A stretch of DNA of 17,343 nucleotides from Bacteroidales bacterium UBA4459 (GTDB taxonomy: Bacteria > Bacteroidota > Bacteroidia > Bacteroidales > F082). Both the position numbers and the translations under genes were made by a program. How positions within the stretch are numbered: position 1 is the first letter of the stretch; every line of letters starts with the position of its first letter. The notes beneath the pieces are model-generated. The model searched no databases and was not told the DNA's origin. It saw nothing but the letters and a program-made list of their open reading frames with translations. Shown one piece after another: positions 13,979 to 17,343 of this stretch. The stretch is from positions 2,084 through 19,426 of the forward strand of contig DGOT01000165.1 of the NCBI GenBank assembly GCA_002389465.1, read 5' to 3'.

Positions 13979-16900
13979 TTTCTCTCTCAAGTTTATATAA
14001 ATACTTCTTTAACAAATCTTTGTAATATGGAGACATCTCAATTGGCGCATACTTCAGTATTTCCTCTTGAGTTATTACATTTTCTTTATACTGTAATTGC
14101 TCCATTTGGTTACCTCTTTTCTTGCTTTTTCCTTCACGCGACTCTCTTTTGTTTTCCCGCTCCCGTCTCAGCTCTGCGTTTTCAGCTTTTAACAATCTAA
14201 CTTCCAAATCTTTCTGGCGTTTTAGTGTTTCTTCACTCAGCCTTTTATTTATCATGTCCTCCTCCACTTTCTCCATCTCTTCCGTTATTTTATTCAGAGC
14301 GTTTCCATTTCCACCCTCCGCCTCCAGTTGCTCGATATAATCCTGTAACCTTTTCCTAATTTCAGCTTGCATGGCCGCCATTCGGGCAAGTTGCTCGCTG
14401 CTCATTTCTGATCCATCCTGTCCGTTCTCTCCTTTTTTCTTCCCCTTTTTTCCCATCCCCTTGTTTAACTGCTGTTGCATTTTCAGTAAATCTCCCATGC
14501 TCGGTTTACTTCCTTTTCCCGGATTGTTGCACTTTCCTTTTCCGGGTTTTCCGCTCATCATCGCCATGCTTTGGTTCATCTTATCTAGCGATTCCTCCAG
14601 CATTAACGCCAGGTTATTCATCGATGTCATCACGTATTGTTGCTCTCCCAACGCATGGCCTTTTTTCCTTTCCTGCATCGAAATTAGTGATTTATTCATA
14701 AAATCAACAATTTTTCCCGATTCTTTTAAAATGAATGTCTGAATCATCATTTGCCTTTTGCTTAACGCGAGCAACGAATCATGTACCACCATGTAGTCTT
14801 CCTGAAGGAGTTTTTGCTTGTCGGCAAAATCCATATATTTCGGATCGTTCAGCGACACCTTGTTAAAATCCACGATCAATTTCTCCTGTTCAAAACTGAG
14901 ATCAAGTAAATTATCCAGCATTTTTTTTACCTGTTCGGCATCTTCACCCATCTGTGACATCATTGCACTTTCCAGCATCATTGAAATACTGTTTGCCATA
15001 TCTTTCATCTTGTCGCCGGCATTTTCCTGGCTTTCCGAAGCTTTTTTCTGTTTGCCCTTTTCCAGCTTTGATGTAGCCTCATCCAGATCCTGCTGAATCT
15101 GACCTGCGCTTGCCGTATCCGACTGAAAATCTAAGGGTTCTTCCAGCTCTTTGTTTAAGGCATCCGCTTCTTTTAGATCTTCTTTAATTTTTTCAAACTC
15201 CTCGTTAATTTTCTTTTGTTGTTCTAAAGATTCTTCCTTTGCAATTTCTTTTTGTCCGGTTTTTTCTGCCAGTTGTTTTTGCTCTTCTGCCAGTTTTTCC
15301 AGGTTTTTAATTGCCTCATCCACCTTTTTTTCAAATTCCAGTTGCTTCAGCATTTCCAGGTTCTGATCCAGGTTATTCATCAACTCTTCGTTCTTCTTCT
15401 TCATCTCCTCCAGGAATTCGTTCACTTTTTCCTTATCCAGTTCCGAAAGCTCTTTCTTCATCTTTTCCAGCTCCTTTTTCATTTCATCGTCCATCAGCTC
15501 GTTGAACAGCTTCTCCAGTTCTTTCAGCTTTCTGGCGAGTTCGGGGTCCACTTCCTGCTGCATCATTTTCTCCAGCTCTTTCATCTGCCTGTTCAACTCC
15601 TTCAACCCTTCAATTTTATTCAGCAGCTCGTCTTCCTTTTCCAGCATGAGTTCCATTTGTTGCTTATCCATCCAGTTCAGATCTTTCTTTTCATATAAAG
15701 AATTCCGGAGTTCTTCCATTTGGTCCGACAAATCGAAAATATCTTTTCTGGCTTCTTTCATTTCCTTTTTTAGGTCTTCCGATTTTTCCTGCGCATTCTC
15801 TGCCAATTGTTCTTCGGTAGGGAAGTTAATGGCATACATTTTTGTTTTAGATGCCTTATAACCATTAACGGCATCATTATCTTTAATTTCAAAATAATAG
15901 CTCATATTTTCTCCTGGTGATAAGCTAAAATCTTCCGCCCTGATCGTATATTGAATAAATTGTTTGCTCAGCTCTTTGTCTATCTTTATATCTATTTTAT
16001 TCCACTCTTCTTTGGCAGAATCATCTTTTCGGTGCCATAAATACATGGAATGGAAGCCATGATCATCTGATATTATTCCGTTGAAGTGGGTGAATCCCAC
16101 TATTTTTTCATCCGTATATTCTTCCAGTTCAATGATTGGGTATTCGTCTTTTATCAGAGTAACGTAAAAACTCAAAGAGTCAGAATGGTTTACAAAACTG
16201 TTCTTTCCGTAGATTGTGTACTGAAACTCATCTCTGGCCTTTGTTTTGTATGTAAATATATTTCCTTCTGCCGTATATAAAACAAGGACTTCTTTATTTG
16301 TTTTAAAGACAACCGCACGCGTATCCTTTGTGTATATATTCCAGGTCAGCAAAGTTCCTTCGGGTACAACCAGGTCCCCCGCATTTTCAATCATTTCGTC
16401 CTTTTTGCCCAGGTAAGGCGGGTAATGCAGTCCCACGTTGATGTTGTAAATAACCGGTTTCGGACGTACAGACAGATGATATTCTGCACTCTGATATTCC
16501 TCTGTATTTACAGTGAAATATATATCGCTTTCCACGTCCCGGAACGTATATTCATAGTTGCCCGGTTCTGTTTCCGGAATACGAAAAGAAAACGCACCTT
16601 CCGACAGTTTTAGATGTGCCGGCAACTCCTCACCTGTAACCTCTAATTTTATGGTGTAGTCTTCGTGTTGCAGCACAGTCAGCGAATCATTCAGCAGGTG
16701 GATCTCATAAGGCAGCGGTTTCTCAAACGCTACCTGATGCCTGATGATCCGTGTGGAAGGTTCGGTAATAAACGATGGCGCAATGATCAACACAACCACG
16801 ACTATCAGTACAGGGGGAATAAGATACCGAAGGTAGGCAAGATTTTTTTTGAAATCAATTGCCTTTTTAAACGGGACAGGTCTCAAACCGCTTGCTTTTT

Positions 16901-17309
16901 GCTGCACACTTGCCAGCAACAGGTCCATCTCTTTTTGATCTCTTCCTGTTGTCAGCTTCTCTTCCAGCTGCAAGGTGTTCAGTAATTTATCATTTACTTC
17001 CGGAAAATGCCGGCCAATGATGCGGGCAGCTTCCTTGTTACTGATCGTACGACCGATTTGAAACAACTTAACAAGAGGAATGATTACATAGCGTACCAGA
17101 ACATACCCGGTAACTGCCACATAGCTATAAAAGATAATAGTCCTGATCCCCTGGCCTGACCACGAATAATACTCGATTAAGTCAACAAGCAGAAGTAAAA
17201 CAAGCAAGACGGTACCGCTCACGAGCAACCCGCGTATTATTTGATTTTTATAATACTTGCTGATAAAGCCTTTTAGTTTTTGCTTTACTATTTCCAGATC
17301 ATTACGCAT
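13965..17309 (-). CDS. DUF4175 family large membrane-anchored coiled-coil protein
   Basis: An 1114-residue protein of unknown function found in Bacteroidota. Three membrane spans lie near the N-terminus (about 25-45, 57-80, 158-178), with a basic loop between the second and third. Charge bias suggests that everything after residue 179 lies outside the cytoplasm (inference). A strand-rich region (about 190-495, perhaps Ig-like) leads into a very long Glu/Lys-rich coiled coil (about 500-725), a Met-rich helical part (about 770-920), a Gly/Lys/Pro-rich low-complexity hinge (about 920-966), a second charged coil and a conserved-looking end 'EEILKYAPIEMSPYYKDLLKKYLYKLE'. The start 'MRNDLEIVKQKLKGFISKYYKNQ' fits the family; the frame remains open upstream to the window edge, but an alternative frame there ends in TAATG, consistent with an upstream gene. 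It heads the operon with ybeY and mnmG. Confidence 0.88.
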   Translation of the reverse strand: MRNDLEIVKQKLKGFISKYYKNQIIRGLLVSGTVLLVLLLLVDLIEYYSWSGQGIRTIIFYSYVAVTGYVLVRYVIIPLVKLFQIGRTISNKEAARIIGRHFPEVNDKLLNTLQLEEKLTTGRDQKEMDLLLASVQQKASGLRPVPFKKAIDFKKNLAYLRYLIPPVLIVVVVLIIAPSFITEPSTRIIRHQVAFEKPLPYEIHLLNDSLTVLQHEDYTIKLEVTGEELPAHLKLSEGAFSFRIPETEPGNYEYTFRDVESDIYFTVNTEEYQSAEYHLSVRPKPVIYNINVGLHYPPYLGKKDEMIENAGDLVVPEGTLLTWNIYTKDTRAVVFKTNKEVLVLYTAEGNIFTYKTKARDEFQYTIYGKNSFVNHSDSLSFYVTLIKDEYPIIELEEYTDEKIVGFTHFNGIISDDHGFHSMYLWHRKDDSAKEEWNKIDIKIDKELSKQFIQYTIRAEDFSLSPGENMSYYFEIKDNDAVNGYKASKTKMYAINFPTEEQLAENAQEKSEDLKKEMKEARKDIFDLSDQMEELRNSLYEKKDLNWMDKQQMELMLEKEDELLNKIEGLKELNRQMKELEKMMQQEVDPELARKLKELEKLFNELMDDEMKKELEKMKKELSELDKEKVNEFLEEMKKKNEELMNNLDQNLEMLKQLEFEKKVDEAIKNLEKLAEEQKQLAEKTGQKEIAKEESLEQQKKINEEFEKIKEDLKEADALNKELEEPLDFQSDTASAGQIQQDLDEATSKLEKGKQKKASESQENAGDKMKDMANSISMMLESAMMSQMGEDAEQVKKMLDNLLDLSFEQEKLIVDFNKVSLNDPKYMDFADKQKLLQEDYMVVHDSLLALSKRQMMIQTFILKESGKIVDFMNKSLISMQERKKGHALGEQQYVMTSMNNLALMLEESLDKMNQSMAMMSGKPGKGKCNNPGKGSKPSMGDLLKMQQQLNKGMGKKGKKKGENGQDGSEMSSEQLARMAAMQAEIRKRLQDYIEQLEAEGGNGNALNKITEEMEKVEEDMINKRLSEETLKRQKDLEVRLLKAENAELRRERENKRESREGKSKKRGNQMEQLQYKENVITQEEILKYAPIEMSPYYKDLLKKYLYKLERENGSQ

Positions 17310-17343
17310 TAAAAACAGTGCTTTTTTAATGATTGCAGCGTTC

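Noticed and set aside
15252..15698. Gln/Leu/Phe-rich plus-strand open frame resembling a low-complexity protein
   Set aside because: It is the reverse complement of the coiled-coil region of the DUF4175 gene, so its repetitiveness is explained by that gene.
17310..17343. 3' end of another gene at the right edge (a frame ending in TAATG with the DUF4175 start)
   Set aside because: Only about 10 codons are visible with no recognisable family, so a gene cannot be supported; the one-base stop/start overlap is merely suggestive.

Overview
The window looks like a chromosomal segment from a member of the Bacteroidota, most probably a Bacteroidales/Marinilabiliales-like lineage. The reasons are the moderate GC content, the DUF4175 and DUF4292 families (largely confined to this phylum), near absence of Shine-Dalgarno motifs, TAnnTTTG-like promoter elements, and a gene order (flippase, dut, TPR lipoprotein, DUF4292 lipoprotein, EnvC-like factor) that I recall as common there. 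Eleven protein genes are supported, all on the minus strand and packed tightly; no non-coding gap exceeds about 130 bases. I see no RNA gene, CRISPR array, prophage or complete insertion sequence.

Read in the direction of transcription (right to left), the first block (17309 to about 10200) is DUF4175 membrane protein, a small GHKL-like protein, ybeY (16S rRNA maturation), mnmG (tRNA wobble-uridine modification), a zinc-ribbon methyltransferase, and a very large multi-membrane-span histidine kinase of NtrY type. Neighbouring genes overlap by about 14 bases or are separated by at most a few tens of bases, so most of this is probably one operon. Two parS centromere sites lie in it: an exact 16-mer 5 bases upstream of mnmG, and a 15/16 match just after mnmG whose core contains the GTG start codon of the methyltransferase. 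They predict that this segment lies near the replication origin and is loaded by ParB.

The second block (6413 to 668) is an envelope cluster: a Wzx-like flippase, dut (dUTPase), a TPR lipoprotein, a DUF4292 lipoprotein that resembles LolB, and an EnvC-like coiled-coil/LytM protein whose zinc ligands are mostly lost, so it is probably an amidase activator and not an enzyme. From dut onward the genes are spaced 9 bases apart or overlap (TAATG at the last junction). Together they suggest cell-surface assembly and septal peptidoglycan remodelling.

The left end (1 to 554) holds an intact REP-associated tyrosine transposase (RAYT) with two short palindromes beyond its 3' end, consistent with the REP-like repeats such enzymes act on. 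The most noteworthy signals are the parS pair bracketing mnmG, the start codon buried in a parS, the degenerate LytM domain, the LolB-like DUF4292 protein, and the repetition of TATTTTTG in the three longest gaps. I found no convincing evidence of an undescribed defence or mobile system.
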